Source: UBA9926 sp018645765
Lineage (GTDB): Bacteria > Pseudomonadota > Gammaproteobacteria > Pseudomonadales > Azotimanducaceae
Length of the DNA stretch: 64,000 bases
Direction: 5' to 3'
Assembly: GCA_949372755.1 (NCBI GenBank)
Contig: CASIBO010000008.1
Location: forward strand, 62,001-126,000
Shown here: positions 18,201-26,316 of the stretch, piece after piece
Layout of the letters: every line of letters starts with the position of its first letter
Position numbering within the stretch: the first letter of the stretch is position 1
Position numbers and translations under genes: made by a program
The notes under the pieces: generated by a model
Told to the model about the DNA's origin: nothing
The model's database searches: none
The model's input: only the letters and a program-made list of their open reading frames with translations

Positions 18201-21200
18201 CTTGGTTAATCTGATCGATACCGAGCTGACACAAAATGAAGACGGAAGCTGGGGTGGGGTAGTAGCCGGGTTCGAGGCGAAAGGCAGCTATGAATTAAGC
18301 GTGATCGCCGAGAGTAAGAGTGGACTGACCTCTTTCCCAACAGAAGAAAACACCAATTCTGTGACGGTGCAGCAAAATATTGGTAGAGATCCAATTGTGC
18401 AGTCAGACACGGATAGAGATGGTGTTGCCGATGCGACCGATCCTGATGACGATAATGATAATGTGCTGGACGCTGATGATGCTTTCCCAACCGATGCGGC
18501 GGAGTCTAAGGATACGGACGGCGACGGTGTTGGAGATAATGCCGACCTGGATGATGATAACGATGCGCTGAGCGATGCGGACGAATTGTTGCTAGGGACA
18601 GATTCACTGAATGCGGATTCTGACTCGGACGGATTCAGTGATGGTCTGGATGCGCTCCCGTTAGATGCAACAGAAAGTATTGACACAGATTCCGATGGTG
18701 TCGGGAACAACGCTGATCAAGATGATGATGGCGATGGACTTGACGACATTTCTGAAATCCAATCAGGCCTAAATCCGCTGTTAACAGACTCAGACAACGA
18801 TGGTGTCGATGATGGTATTGATGCGTTTCCCTTAGATGGCAGTGAGACTGTCGATTCAGACCTGGATGGAATTGGTGATACCCAAGATGCGTTTCCAACA
18901 AACCCAGATGAAACGTTAGACCAGGACGGGGATGGTATTGGTGACAACGCGGATGTGTTCGATGATGATCCCTTTGAAGCCTATGACACGGATAGTGATG
19001 GTCTTGGCAATAACGCAGATCCAGATGACGACAATGATGGATTCTCGGACGATGAAGAGATAGCCGCTGGCACCGATCCACTCGGTGCGTCATCCTGCCC
19101 AGGCTGTTTTTCTTTCGACGTTGACAACGACGGTGAGGCCAAAGCGTTAACCGATGGCCTGCTGGTGATCCGACACCTCTTCGGCTTTAGCGATGAGGCG
19201 TTAACCGCTGGTGCCGTCGGTAGCAATGCGAGTCGTACAACGCCTGCAGATATTGCAGCGTATCTTACAAACGCGGCGACTGAGCTCGATGTCGATGGCG
19301 ATGATGAGGCGAAAGCCTTAACCGATGGTTTATTACTCATTCGCCAGCTGTTCGGTTTTACAGGTAATGCCTTAACGGCAGGCGCCGTCGGTGAGACCGC
19401 AGAGCGCGCCACCGCGAGTGCAATTCAGGCGTACATTACGCAACGCTTGCCTGACTCAAATGGTTCGGCCAGTGGCTCGGATGACGGCGTGGGCGCTGAC
19501 ACCGGCGATGCTGGCGGCTCAGATACGGCTGGGTCTGACACTGGTGAAGATACGGGCGGGACTACCTCTGGCGGCAGTACCGATGGGGGCACCAGCGACG
19601 GCGATACTGATTCGGGCGGCGACACCGGCGGCACTGATGGTGGTTCAGCCGGCACAAAAACGATTGAGATAGACGTGGTTTATGACCGAGTGCCTTATCG
19701 CGCGCCGGAGTGCACGGCCTCAGGTTGCAGCTATCGGGGGCTGGATTACGCCAACATCGTACAAAAGCCTGTGCGGTTTGCTAAAGCTCAGGTTTTGGAT
19801 GCTGATTCGAAGGCGATCGTCACCGACAATCTTCGAACGGACGCCGCAGGACGATTGTCATTCTCGGTTGGAGATGATGACGCTTTTATCGTGCGGGTTT
19901 ATGCTGAGAGCCCAGGGAATGGCTCCGCCAGCTGGGGACTACGGATCGTTGACAACAATGGTGCTGATCAGGAAGGCAGCTACCCGGTTTATGTTTTGGA
20001 ATCCCAAGCCGTGGGCGCGAATGCCGTTGACGAGCCGTTAACGCTACGGGCAGCGTCAGGATGGGGGCTCACAAAATATACCCAAACGCGATCGGCCGCG
20101 CCGTTTGCGATCCTGGATTCAATGGTTTCGGCGACCCTCTACGCGTTAAGCGGCCGCAGTACACTGATTTTTGCACCGGTTGATGTCTATTGGAGCATTG
20201 CGAATTCCACAGATACGGTTGGAACCTCGTATTATTCTGGTGCTTATATCATGATCCTTGGCGATGCCGAGGTAGATACCGATGAATATGATGAATCGGT
20301 GATCGTTCATGAGTGGGGCCATTATTTTCAATCAATTTTATCGAAAGACGACAGCCTTGGTGGCAGCCACGGCGGTGGTGATCTGCTGGATATGCGGGTT
20401 GCCTTTAGCGAGGGTTGGGCCAACGCTTATTCGGGTCTTGCGACGGCGCGGGATGCCTATATCGATACCTCTGGCAGTCAACAAGCGGGTGGGTTCGGCA
20501 TCGCACTTGAAATTGAACTAACTGAAAGAGAGGGTGCAGTTAAAGGCTGGTATTCCGAAGATAGCGCCCAGTATTTGGTCTATGACTTATTTGATGATGG
20601 GGCGTCCGATGACGATAATGTCGCGCTGCCAGTCTCTGTGATGATGTCGTCGCTTATCGATTTTATGCCCCAGCAGGCTGCGGCAACATCAATATTCAGC
20701 TTCAGTGCTGGGGTAATCGATGCGCAACCGAACCAATCCAGTTTGATCATGGCCTTGTTGGATCGCGAAAATATTGGCCGAGGCAGGGTGCAAATTGATT
20801 CCCTTGGCTCAGGGGAAACCAATTCGGCAGGCGAATACGCTGCGGTTGAGAATATTGAGGCGATGACATTGCCGGTTTATACCGTGCTTGATAGCAGTCT
20901 GATCTCAGCAGACATGTGCCAAGATGTCTTGCCGGCGTCTGCGCCACGAGTATTCGGTATCGATAATAAACTGGGGGCTTATCGCTTTGCTCAGTTTGAA
21001 ATATCTCAGGCAGGCAACTATACCGTCCGACTCACTACGACAGCGAAACCCTTGGGCGCTGCTAGCGATCCTGATTTTGGCGTTTACAATGCACAGGGCT
21101 TGATCGGCCCTCAGCTTAACGAGCTAACGGGAGCCGTGGATCTAGAGTCCCACATCTTGCAGTTGGCGAAAGGTCAATATTGGGCTTGGGCACACGATTA

Positions 21201-21267
21201 CAACAATTATCAGCGAGGCAGTAATTCCGGTCGGTATTGCCAGCGTTTGGAGGTCGTGCCGCAATGA
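15217..21267 (+). CDS. Giant secreted dual-protease protein: PPC repeats, C13-like domain, dockerin-like modules, HExxH metallopeptidase
   Basis: A 2016-residue protein. Layout: signal peptide (about 1-19); four near-identical 128-residue pre-peptidase C-terminal (PPC) type domains (31-535); Asp-rich calcium repeats (536-700); a C13/legumain-like clan-CD peptidase domain (about 709-930) with VDHG (H797) and DACQSGSF (C838); an Ig-like segment (about 942-1052); more calcium repeats (1061-1291); two dockerin-like modules (1300-1413); a Gly/Asp/Ser/Thr-rich linker (1414-1481); a zinc-metallopeptidase-like domain with HEWGH (1698-1702) and E1732 thirty residues later; and a C-terminal beta domain (about 1892-2016). 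ATG 15217 is chosen for its GGAGAG site and signal peptide; the frame opens at GTG 15163. Its stop overlaps the lipoprotein start. Both catalytic sets look intact. Confidence 0.88.
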   Translation: MIHFFIPALFMVASLLASADSRPGRAIIDFEPNNSIDAAESIQLGREVDGSLASMSDVDVYMVTIDKTSKLSLAFRSELRESNGWKYELLNEEGSVLGASFCDFTDCENGETLSVGVQSGTYYLKVLPESDSSNESFLPDGAYFFTLTAVDEFSTVEFEPNNSTEVSQAVNFNKTYEGQLSSMSDVDFYTFAIDNTAKLEIAFQSELRESNGWKYELLNEEGGVLSASFCDFTDCENGETLSVGVQSGTYYLKVLPESDSSSESFLPDGAYFFTLTAVDDFSTVEFEPNNSTEVSQAVNFNETYEGQLSSMTDVDFYTVTVEKTKKLEITFQSELRESNGWKYELLNEEGSVLGASFCDFTDCENGETLSVGVQSGTYYLKVLPESDSSNESFLPDGAYFFTLTAGDDFSTVEFEPNNSTEASQAVNFNKTYEGQLSSMSDVDFYTFAIDNTAKLEIAFQSELRESNGWKYELLTEEGSVLGASFCDFTDCENGETLSVGVQSGTYFLKVLPESDSSSESFLPDGAYYFLIEFGDKDEDGIFDEDDNCLKTANPDQLDTDTDGFGDACDDDDDDDGTADTNDAFPLNADETVDSDGDGIGNNADADDDNDGVEDGNDAFPFDSAENSDADLDGVGDNSDAFPQDANESLDSDQDEVGDNADNCPELGNTDQIDTDGDAAGDACDADDDNDGVSDELDFYPLDSSRTKYGGQRALIIAGGGPYEGNFLWTATQNMANVAYDALRTQGLSDDNIEYLSEEVRARVDGLPTVANIKKSIESLADADEEKITDVLIYMVDHGDDGVFKIDESTFLGASDLKVWLDDLHAKHDIRSTLIYDACQSGSFIPLLGSQDDTNRLVITSSAALENAWFASDGYLSFSYYFWTIFRSGGDFSEASIAAKNAMGFQFRQTAKFDANGNGVSDEKTDKLLIKDFAFGLGAVQASEFPVVGAIEVQRELNGELSVPITVASVGGGTAVEKVLVILTTPDKPIIAPDEPLVNLIDTELTQNEDGSWGGVVAGFEAKGSYELSVIAESKSGLTSFPTEENTNSVTVQQNIGRDPIVQSDTDRDGVADATDPDDDNDNVLDADDAFPTDAAESKDTDGDGVGDNADLDDDNDALSDADELLLGTDSLNADSDSDGFSDGLDALPLDATESIDTDSDGVGNNADQDDDGDGLDDISEIQSGLNPLLTDSDNDGVDDGIDAFPLDGSETVDSDLDGIGDTQDAFPTNPDETLDQDGDGIGDNADVFDDDPFEAYDTDSDGLGNNADPDDDNDGFSDDEEIAAGTDPLGASSCPGCFSFDVDNDGEAKALTDGLLVIRHLFGFSDEALTAGAVGSNASRTTPADIAAYLTNAATELDVDGDDEAKALTDGLLLIRQLFGFTGNALTAGAVGETAERATASAIQAYITQRLPDSNGSASGSDDGVGADTGDAGGSDTAGSDTGEDTGGTTSGGSTDGGTSDGDTDSGGDTGGTDGGSAGTKTIEIDVVYDRVPYRAPECTASGCSYRGLDYANIVQKPVRFAKAQVLDADSKAIVTDNLRTDAAGRLSFSVGDDDAFIVRVYAESPGNGSASWGLRIVDNNGADQEGSYPVYVLESQAVGANAVDEPLTLRAASGWGLTKYTQTRSAAPFAILDSMVSATLYALSGRSTLIFAPVDVYWSIANSTDTVGTSYYSGAYIMILGDAEVDTDEYDESVIVHEWGHYFQSILSKDDSLGGSHGGGDLLDMRVAFSEGWANAYSGLATARDAYIDTSGSQQAGGFGIALEIELTEREGAVKGWYSEDSAQYLVYDLFDDGASDDDNVALPVSVMMSSLIDFMPQQAAATSIFSFSAGVIDAQPNQSSLIMALLDRENIGRGRVQIDSLGSGETNSAGEYAAVENIEAMTLPVYTVLDSSLISADMCQDVLPASAPRVFGIDNKLGAYRFAQFEISQAGNYTVRLTTTAKPLGAASDPDFGVYNAQGLIGPQLNELTGAVDLESHILQLAKGQYWAWAHDYNNYQRGSNSGRYCQRLEVVPQ
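15307..16815 (+). repeat. Four tandem 384-bp PPC-domain repeats
   Basis: Units begin at 15307, 15691, 16075 and 16459, spaced exactly 384 bp (128 codons). Long stretches are base-identical between units, including the segments encoding SELRESNGWKYELL and CDFTDCENGETLSVGVQSGTY. This points to recent duplication or gene conversion. Differences concentrate around the VDFYT-to-LEIAF part of each unit. Confidence 0.93.
19114..19455 (+). repeat. Two dockerin-like LTDGLL modules (dual-protease protein)
   Basis: Modules at about 19114-19275 and 19288-19455, each with an acidic loop (DVDNDGEAKA, DVDGDDEAKA), LTDGLL, I-R-x-LFGF, and a GAVGxxAxR segment. Here the pair is internal, separating the clan-CD half from the metallopeptidase half. 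In the other proteins of this window it is C-terminal. Confidence 0.78.
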
Positions 21268-21932
21268 AAAACCTATTGATGATGCTCTCGGTTCTGGCAT
21301 TGCTCGGTTGCAAGGCTCTTGATTCAACGGTGAGTGCGAACCCTGAGGGCCCAGTTGGGGCGGAGGTCATTCCCGGAACCGACACTACAACCTCTAAGGC
21401 GACTAGCCCGTTGACCAACCCGCTGCCGGTCAGCGATGGTGAGGTTAGCAGGCGTGCTAACGGCAATGGTCCGTTGTGGACGATCCGCTCTGAGCAAATT
21501 GCGGCGCGATCGCAAGGTCACAGCGTAAAAACCCAATCACGAACCGCCAAGCCGCAAGGCCCCTTTACGGTGCGGTATGTCTTAGAGAGCTGGACCCCTG
21601 ATGACCACCGTTTGGTGGTAGAAGTGCAAAGTAATCAAGTCATTAGTGATTGGTGGCTTGATTTGCCGCAAATATCTGAAAAGCTCGAAACAGCTCAGTT
21701 TGCTAAGAAACATAATGCGACAGAGCCGGGCGCGGCGGAGTCGAGGACTTTTAGGTTGGGTACACTGCCCCGGGCCAACCGATTGTTGTTGACCGTCCGA
21801 GCATTGGTTTCGGGTGTAACGACCTCAAAAACGGTTGTGATACCCCTAAGGTCGCGCTTAAACCAAGGCGTTCGAACCTGTGATGAGGCTAGGACTGATT
21901 GCGTCGTGGCGTTGCCGGGAACGCTTCGATGA
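21264..21932 (+). CDS. Putative lipoprotein of unknown function
   Basis: ATG 21264 overlaps the TGA of the dual-protease gene (ATGA), so the two are probably co-translated. The 222-residue product has a lipoprotein signal ending in LALLGC (lipidation at Cys15), a Ser/Thr/Pro-rich linker, and a C-terminal beta-rich domain of about 110 residues (from about YVLESW) with two Cys near the end. I do not recognise the family. The position suggests a dedicated partner, chaperone or inhibitor of the upstream protease (inference). Confidence 0.75.
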   Translation: MKNLLMMLSVLALLGCKALDSTVSANPEGPVGAEVIPGTDTTTSKATSPLTNPLPVSDGEVSRRANGNGPLWTIRSEQIAARSQGHSVKTQSRTAKPQGPFTVRYVLESWTPDDHRLVVEVQSNQVISDWWLDLPQISEKLETAQFAKKHNATEPGAAESRTFRLGTLPRANRLLLTVRALVSGVTTSKTVVIPLRSRLNQGVRTCDEARTDCVVALPGTLR

Positions 21933-22010
21933 GAATTTTCTTCGATGCTTAAAGCGGACGTTGCTTAATGGGCGCCAAGCTATTTCAGGATCATTTTGAT
22001 ATATTTAGGC

Positions 22011-22038
22011 TTGCAACCGGAGCGCTCCATGGTAGAAT
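22011..22038 (+). promoter_or_regulatory. Candidate sigma-70 promoter of the JDVT-CTERM protein gene
   Basis: TTGCAA (22011-22016) and TAGAAT (22033-22038) are separated by 16 bases and lie about 80 bases before ATG 22117. A good AGAGGA ribosome site (22105-22110) follows. It implies that this gene and the downstream protease have their own promoter in the 184-base gap after the lipoprotein gene. Confidence 0.45.
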
Positions 22039-22116
22039 CGGAAAAGGATTTGTGTCCATTTACGACCGATTGATAGGTATGTTTAGCCAATATAATTGAA
22101 GCTTAGAGGAACTGAG

Positions 22117-25100
22117 ATGAAGAACCTGAAACATTCATTGTTGCTTTTAATGAAAGCGGCATTAGCGAGCGTGGTGTTAATGGCCTCTGCTGCGGTTGCA
22201 GACAACCAGATTATTACGGTGTCCCCTGCAGAACCAGCGTTCGGAGAGAGTGATGAGTCGGTTACTTTTTCGGTGGTCTATGCAACCGACCCGGAAAATA
22301 CGGGGGTTCCTGGCTTCGGGCTAAAGATGTACTTTAATAGTGCCGTTTTAGAAGGCAAGGCACTCAATGTGAATCCTGATATCGGTGGTCAGCAGACGGG
22401 TCCTTCTGTTCAAGCCGATAGTGCGGACGGCGATAATGATGCAAATACCGATAAAGTCGTTGTTGTAGCCTGGATCGAAAATACCAAGCAAGAAGGTTTT
22501 GGTGATACGGTGAGTGTTCCTTGGCCGGAAGTTGAAGATTTTACCGGTGGTGTATCGATAATCGATGTCACCTTTGGTCGAGCCGACACAACTTTTACAG
22601 GAAAGAGTCAGGTTAATTTTATACTCAGTACAGCGGCAGGGTTTGACGCCAAGGCTGATTCGTTTGATGTTATTTTCAAAGACGATGAAACTGCGCCCGT
22701 AGTCACACTGGGCGAGTCTAGCGTCACAATTGAAGCCGTTGGGCCGCTAACCTCGGAAGATAACGCTACAGCCCTTGCCGATTTTATTAAAACCATAACG
22801 GTTGAAGATAACAAGGATACTCTGACCACTGAGAATCTAGACGCATTTGTCACCCAAGATGGCGCGTTGGTTGCAGCCCCCGAAGGCTTTGCACCAGGCA
22901 CTTACGAAATCACATTTATTGCATCGGATAGTTCCGGCAATAAGTCAGAAGGTGTCGTGGTGACCCTGACGGTTGCTGATACGACCCAGCCGGTCCTAAG
23001 CGGTGTATCCAATGTCGCATTATCCGCCGCAGATAAGAATGGTGCTCCATCTGCTGGCGTACTTGCCGCCGTCGCGCTTGATAGCGTTGATGGTGAAGTT
23101 GTGGTCGCTTATTCCGTTGGTGGGGCTGATGTGGGAGATAATTTCCCACTAGGCGAGACAACCGTTACGGTAAAAGCAGCCGACTCAGCTGGCAACATGG
23201 CGGAAGGCACCTTAGTCGTTACCGTTAGTGATACCACCAGTCCAGTCATTGTTTCTGCTGCCGGGGTAGCCTTGGAAGCCGATGGCGAGCTGGGGTATGG
23301 TGGTAGTACAGCAAGTATTATTGCCGCAATCGGTGTGTCGGATAATGTTGATGATGCGCCGGCGGTCACGCTAGGCGCGTCTGTGCCGGAAGTCTTGCCG
23401 TTTGGGGTTACCCAAGTTGCTGTAGTGGTGACGGATGCCGCGGGTAACGCAACAGAGGGTACTGTGCCCGTTACCGTTGCCGATACTACGAAACCAGAAT
23501 TCTCGGGCGCTAACTTACTGGTGCTAACCGTTGATGCGGCTGATGAAGTGGTTGCTAGTGATGATGCCCGGGTCACGACCTGGTTGGCCGGCGTCACCGC
23601 AACGGATATTGTCGATGGCGCAACGGATGTTACCAACAGCGCGTTACCCAGTACTTTTGCAGTGGGTGAAGCGGTTATTACCTTTACATCCTCCGATTCG
23701 CGAGGTAATGAAGCATCAGCCGAGGCCACCATACTCGTGACGGTCGGGCCAGCGGTCACGGTTGCGGACGCTATAACAGTAGTGTCGCTAGATGGCGCGG
23801 CTTTGCCAGCGTCTCAAACGCAAATTGCGGCGTTTATTGCTGCCGCTAGTGCAACGGATTTCTCGGGCGTGGTCTTGGATGTGACGAACGATGCTCCAGA
23901 TACTTTCGCTATTGGCGACACCTTAGTGACCTTTAGCGCGGTTGATGCCGATGATCGACAAGGCCAGAGCAGCTCGACGGTCACGGTTGTCGCAGCATCT
24001 GCTGAAAACGACACCGATAATGATGGCATCGATGATCTGTTTGAAGTTGAAAATGGACTCGACCCCAATGCAGACGATGCTGAGGCTGATGCCGATGGTG
24101 ATGGCCGAAGCAATCTAGACGAGTACCTAGAAGGTACAGATCCTAATGTAGATGATGTGAAACCGATTGTTACCGCACCGGCCGATGTGGCGACGGGTGC
24201 AACTGGCGCGCTCACGAAGGCTGATCTAGGCGAAGCAACAGCGAGCGATACCTTAGATGGCGATCTTACGCCCATTGCCGATAACCCTGGTCCTTATGCA
24301 CCCGGTAGCTACACGGTCACATGGTCGGCGACGGATGCGGCTGGCAACGTGGGTATTGCGACGCAATCCGTCGTGATATCGCCGCAGGCGTCGGTCACGC
24401 CAAAAGGTCGGGTAGCGGAAGGCGCAGACTTCCTGGTTGAGGTCACATTAAATGGGCCCGCGCCAGCGTATCCGGTTGAAATCCCTGTAACGCTTGGCGG
24501 CACAGCTGAGCTAGACAGTGATTACACCGTATCCGTATCGTCCATCGTGATCGAGTCGGGTCGAATCGGTATTATGACAATCTCGGTGCTGTCTGATGAA
24601 GTTGAAGAGGGTACAGAAAGCATTGAAGTGACCTTGGGTGCACCTGCTGCCAATGCAGTATTGGGCTCAGCCTTAACAAGCCTGATTAGTATTATTGAAA
24701 CGCAGGAGCCACCTGCTCTGAAGTTGTCCGTTAGTCAGGGCGATCAAAATGGTCGGAAGGTTGCAGCGGAAGGTGGGTCCGTTATGGTCACGCTCAGTAT
24801 CAAGGACCCCAATGGCACGCATACAGTGGACTGGAGCGGATCAGACAACAACCTGGTCGCAACCTCTGAAGACGGTGCGATGATGTTCGAATTTGATCCA
24901 GCCGCATTAGCAGAAGGTGGCTATGAAGTCGCAGCGATTGTCACAGATAGTGGCATTGCAGAGACAACCTTCGATATTGGCGTCTTGATTCGAGTCGCTG
25001 CAGAAGCGGTTGAAGCGGACTCGGATGGTGACGGGGTTCCAGATAGTAAGGATACGTCTGAAGAAACGAATGTTATCGCGGTCGACGCCGACGCCGGCAC

Positions 25101-25770
25101 GGCCGCTGTAACGGCGGATGCGGGCGTGAAGCTTGTAATCGGTGATGCGGCTCAAGCGTCTGGCACATCCGGTATCGCGGTCTCGGAAGAGACTATCGCG
25201 GCCAGCGGAGCGGATGGTGGTGAAGCGCCAAGCAATGGTGATGACGAAGACTTCAACTACCCAGCTGGGGTCTACGACTTCCAAGTTCAAGATCTGCCGG
25301 TACCGGGTCAATCTGTTCGATTGAGCATTCCGGTCGCAGCAGGCATTCCGGCTGATGCTGTCATGCGGAAGTATACGGAAGCTGAAGGCTGGTTTGATTT
25401 CGTCATCGATGAAAACAATGGCGTTGCTTCGGCCCCTGGTGACGATGGTGCTTGCCCATCCGTCGGCTCTGAACTGTATGTTGATGGCTTAACGGAAGGC
25501 GACACCTGCCTGCAGCTCACCGTACAAGACGGTGGTCCAAACGATGCAGACGGCTCCGTGAACGGTGAATACGATGATCCAAGCGGGATTGCTGAAGCCG
25601 CGCCAGTTAAAGTTGTTATCGTTCCTGACACCTCGAGTCGAAAGAAAGTCGGCGGGGGTTGTAGTGTCTCTGAAGGCGGCCCGGGTGATTTTGGTCTTGT
25701 GTTCTTAGCGTTGCTCGGCGCGCTCGGTTTGTTCCGAAAGCGCCTTGCTGCGAGCCTTCTGAATCGTTGA
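22117..25770 (+). CDS. Surface protein with cohesin-like domain, Ig/HYR repeats, Calx-beta, choice-of-anchor U and JDVT-CTERM-like sorting signal
   Basis: A 1217-residue protein. Signal peptide 1-28 (AVA|D); cohesin-like beta domain about 31-190, with a GFGLKMYFNSAVLEG segment; four or five HYR/Ig-like domains about 192-625, with repeated DTT and DAAGN-type motifs; calcium repeat 632-682; another HYR-like domain 683-756; Calx-beta about 758-863; a choice-of-anchor U type domain about 1047-1165 (LPVPGQ, GIPADA, QLTVQDGGPNDADG). It ends in a sorting tail GGGCSVSEGG (C1182), a hydrophobic helix and basic RKR. The tail fits the JDVT-CTERM type signal, cut and probably modified at the Cys by an MrtJ glutamic protease. 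Such a gene follows directly. Likely a surface-anchored scaffold or adhesin (inference). Confidence 0.87.
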   Translation: MKNLKHSLLLLMKAALASVVLMASAAVADNQIITVSPAEPAFGESDESVTFSVVYATDPENTGVPGFGLKMYFNSAVLEGKALNVNPDIGGQQTGPSVQADSADGDNDANTDKVVVVAWIENTKQEGFGDTVSVPWPEVEDFTGGVSIIDVTFGRADTTFTGKSQVNFILSTAAGFDAKADSFDVIFKDDETAPVVTLGESSVTIEAVGPLTSEDNATALADFIKTITVEDNKDTLTTENLDAFVTQDGALVAAPEGFAPGTYEITFIASDSSGNKSEGVVVTLTVADTTQPVLSGVSNVALSAADKNGAPSAGVLAAVALDSVDGEVVVAYSVGGADVGDNFPLGETTVTVKAADSAGNMAEGTLVVTVSDTTSPVIVSAAGVALEADGELGYGGSTASIIAAIGVSDNVDDAPAVTLGASVPEVLPFGVTQVAVVVTDAAGNATEGTVPVTVADTTKPEFSGANLLVLTVDAADEVVASDDARVTTWLAGVTATDIVDGATDVTNSALPSTFAVGEAVITFTSSDSRGNEASAEATILVTVGPAVTVADAITVVSLDGAALPASQTQIAAFIAAASATDFSGVVLDVTNDAPDTFAIGDTLVTFSAVDADDRQGQSSSTVTVVAASAENDTDNDGIDDLFEVENGLDPNADDAEADADGDGRSNLDEYLEGTDPNVDDVKPIVTAPADVATGATGALTKADLGEATASDTLDGDLTPIADNPGPYAPGSYTVTWSATDAAGNVGIATQSVVISPQASVTPKGRVAEGADFLVEVTLNGPAPAYPVEIPVTLGGTAELDSDYTVSVSSIVIESGRIGIMTISVLSDEVEEGTESIEVTLGAPAANAVLGSALTSLISIIETQEPPALKLSVSQGDQNGRKVAAEGGSVMVTLSIKDPNGTHTVDWSGSDNNLVATSEDGAMMFEFDPAALAEGGYEVAAIVTDSGIAETTFDIGVLIRVAAEAVEADSDGDGVPDSKDTSEETNVIAVDADAGTAAVTADAGVKLVIGDAAQASGTSGIAVSEETIAASGADGGEAPSNGDDEDFNYPAGVYDFQVQDLPVPGQSVRLSIPVAAGIPADAVMRKYTEAEGWFDFVIDENNGVASAPGDDGACPSVGSELYVDGLTEGDTCLQLTVQDGGPNDADGSVNGEYDDPSGIAEAAPVKVVIVPDTSSRKKVGGGCSVSEGGPGDFGLVFLALLGALGLFRKRLAASLLNR

Positions 25771-25774
25771 TTTG

Positions 25775-26224
25775 ATGACGCGTTCGCGTAATTTACACGA
25801 GTTGATTTGGGGCGCCTTGATAGGCGCCCTTTTTCTTTGGGGTGGCGCTTCCTGGTATTGGGCTCTGACGCCTAGCTTTAGTTGGGTCATGTTGCAGTGG
25901 CCAATGTTTTTTGCAGTGTGTGTGGCCAGCCCTGTTCTAGAGGAATATGTGTTTAGGGGGCTTCTTTATGAAGCGGTTGATGCACGCTGGCCTCGGGTCT
26001 GGCCGGCGGGTGCACGCTTATCGATCAGCTTCGCAAATGCCATGACGACCTGGCTGTTTGTGATAGCGCACATGATCGCGCGGGATCCAATCGCGGGCGC
26101 TTTAGTGCTTCTACCCTCGATCTATTTAGGGTTGTTACGGGCGCGTTATGGTGGAATAGGCGTCTGCATGCTCGTCCATGCGGCCTGGAACATTGGGTGG
26201 TTCAGTTTGTTTCCGCCGGCGTAG
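25775..26224 (+). CDS. mrtJ: CPBP-family glutamic intramembrane protease, probable JDVT-CTERM sorting enzyme MrtJ
   Basis: A 149-residue membrane protein with the CPBP/Abi motifs: EEYVFRG (E56, E57, R61), a helix His (H99) and HAAWN (H135, N139). About four transmembrane helices are visible. It starts at ATG 25775, four bases after the stop of the JDVT-CTERM-like protein. Known for the family: MrtJ-type proteases are encoded next to a JDVT-CTERM substrate and are thought to cleave at the tripartite Cys-TM-Arg tail. The adjacency and motif set make that role likely here. The protein is short for CPBP proteases (usually over 200 aa), as expected of the compact sorting versions. TTG 25772 is an alternative start. 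Confidence 0.85.
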   Translation: MTRSRNLHELIWGALIGALFLWGGASWYWALTPSFSWVMLQWPMFFAVCVASPVLEEYVFRGLLYEAVDARWPRVWPAGARLSISFANAMTTWLFVIAHMIARDPIAGALVLLPSIYLGLLRARYGGIGVCMLVHAAWNIGWFSLFPPA

Positions 26225-26247
26225 AATTTGGAAGTCCCAGATTCTAC
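26221..26247. terminator. 11-bp inverted repeat at the end of the mrtJ-like gene
   Basis: GTAGAATTTGG (26221-26231) and CCAGATTCTAC (26237-26247) form a near-perfect stem with one T-G wobble and a 5-nt loop, overlapping the TAG stop codon. There is no T-run, so it may be an RNA stabiliser, a weak terminator or an operator. It also overlaps the -35 of the promoter proposed next. Confidence 0.4.
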
Positions 26248-26255
26248 GCTATAGT
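26228..26255 (+). promoter_or_regulatory. Candidate promoter of the CHAT-TpsB-TpsA operon
   Basis: TTGGAA (26228-26233) and TATAGT (26250-26255), 16-base spacer, about 60 bases before ATG 26317, which has AAAAAGGAA upstream. The overlap of the -35 with an inverted repeat suggests repressor control or mutually exclusive use (inference). Confidence 0.4.
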
Positions 26256-26316
26256 CAGTTAGCCAAGAATTTGTCACAATGACGGCGTCGCGTCTGTCAC
26301 TAAAAAGGAATCTCTT

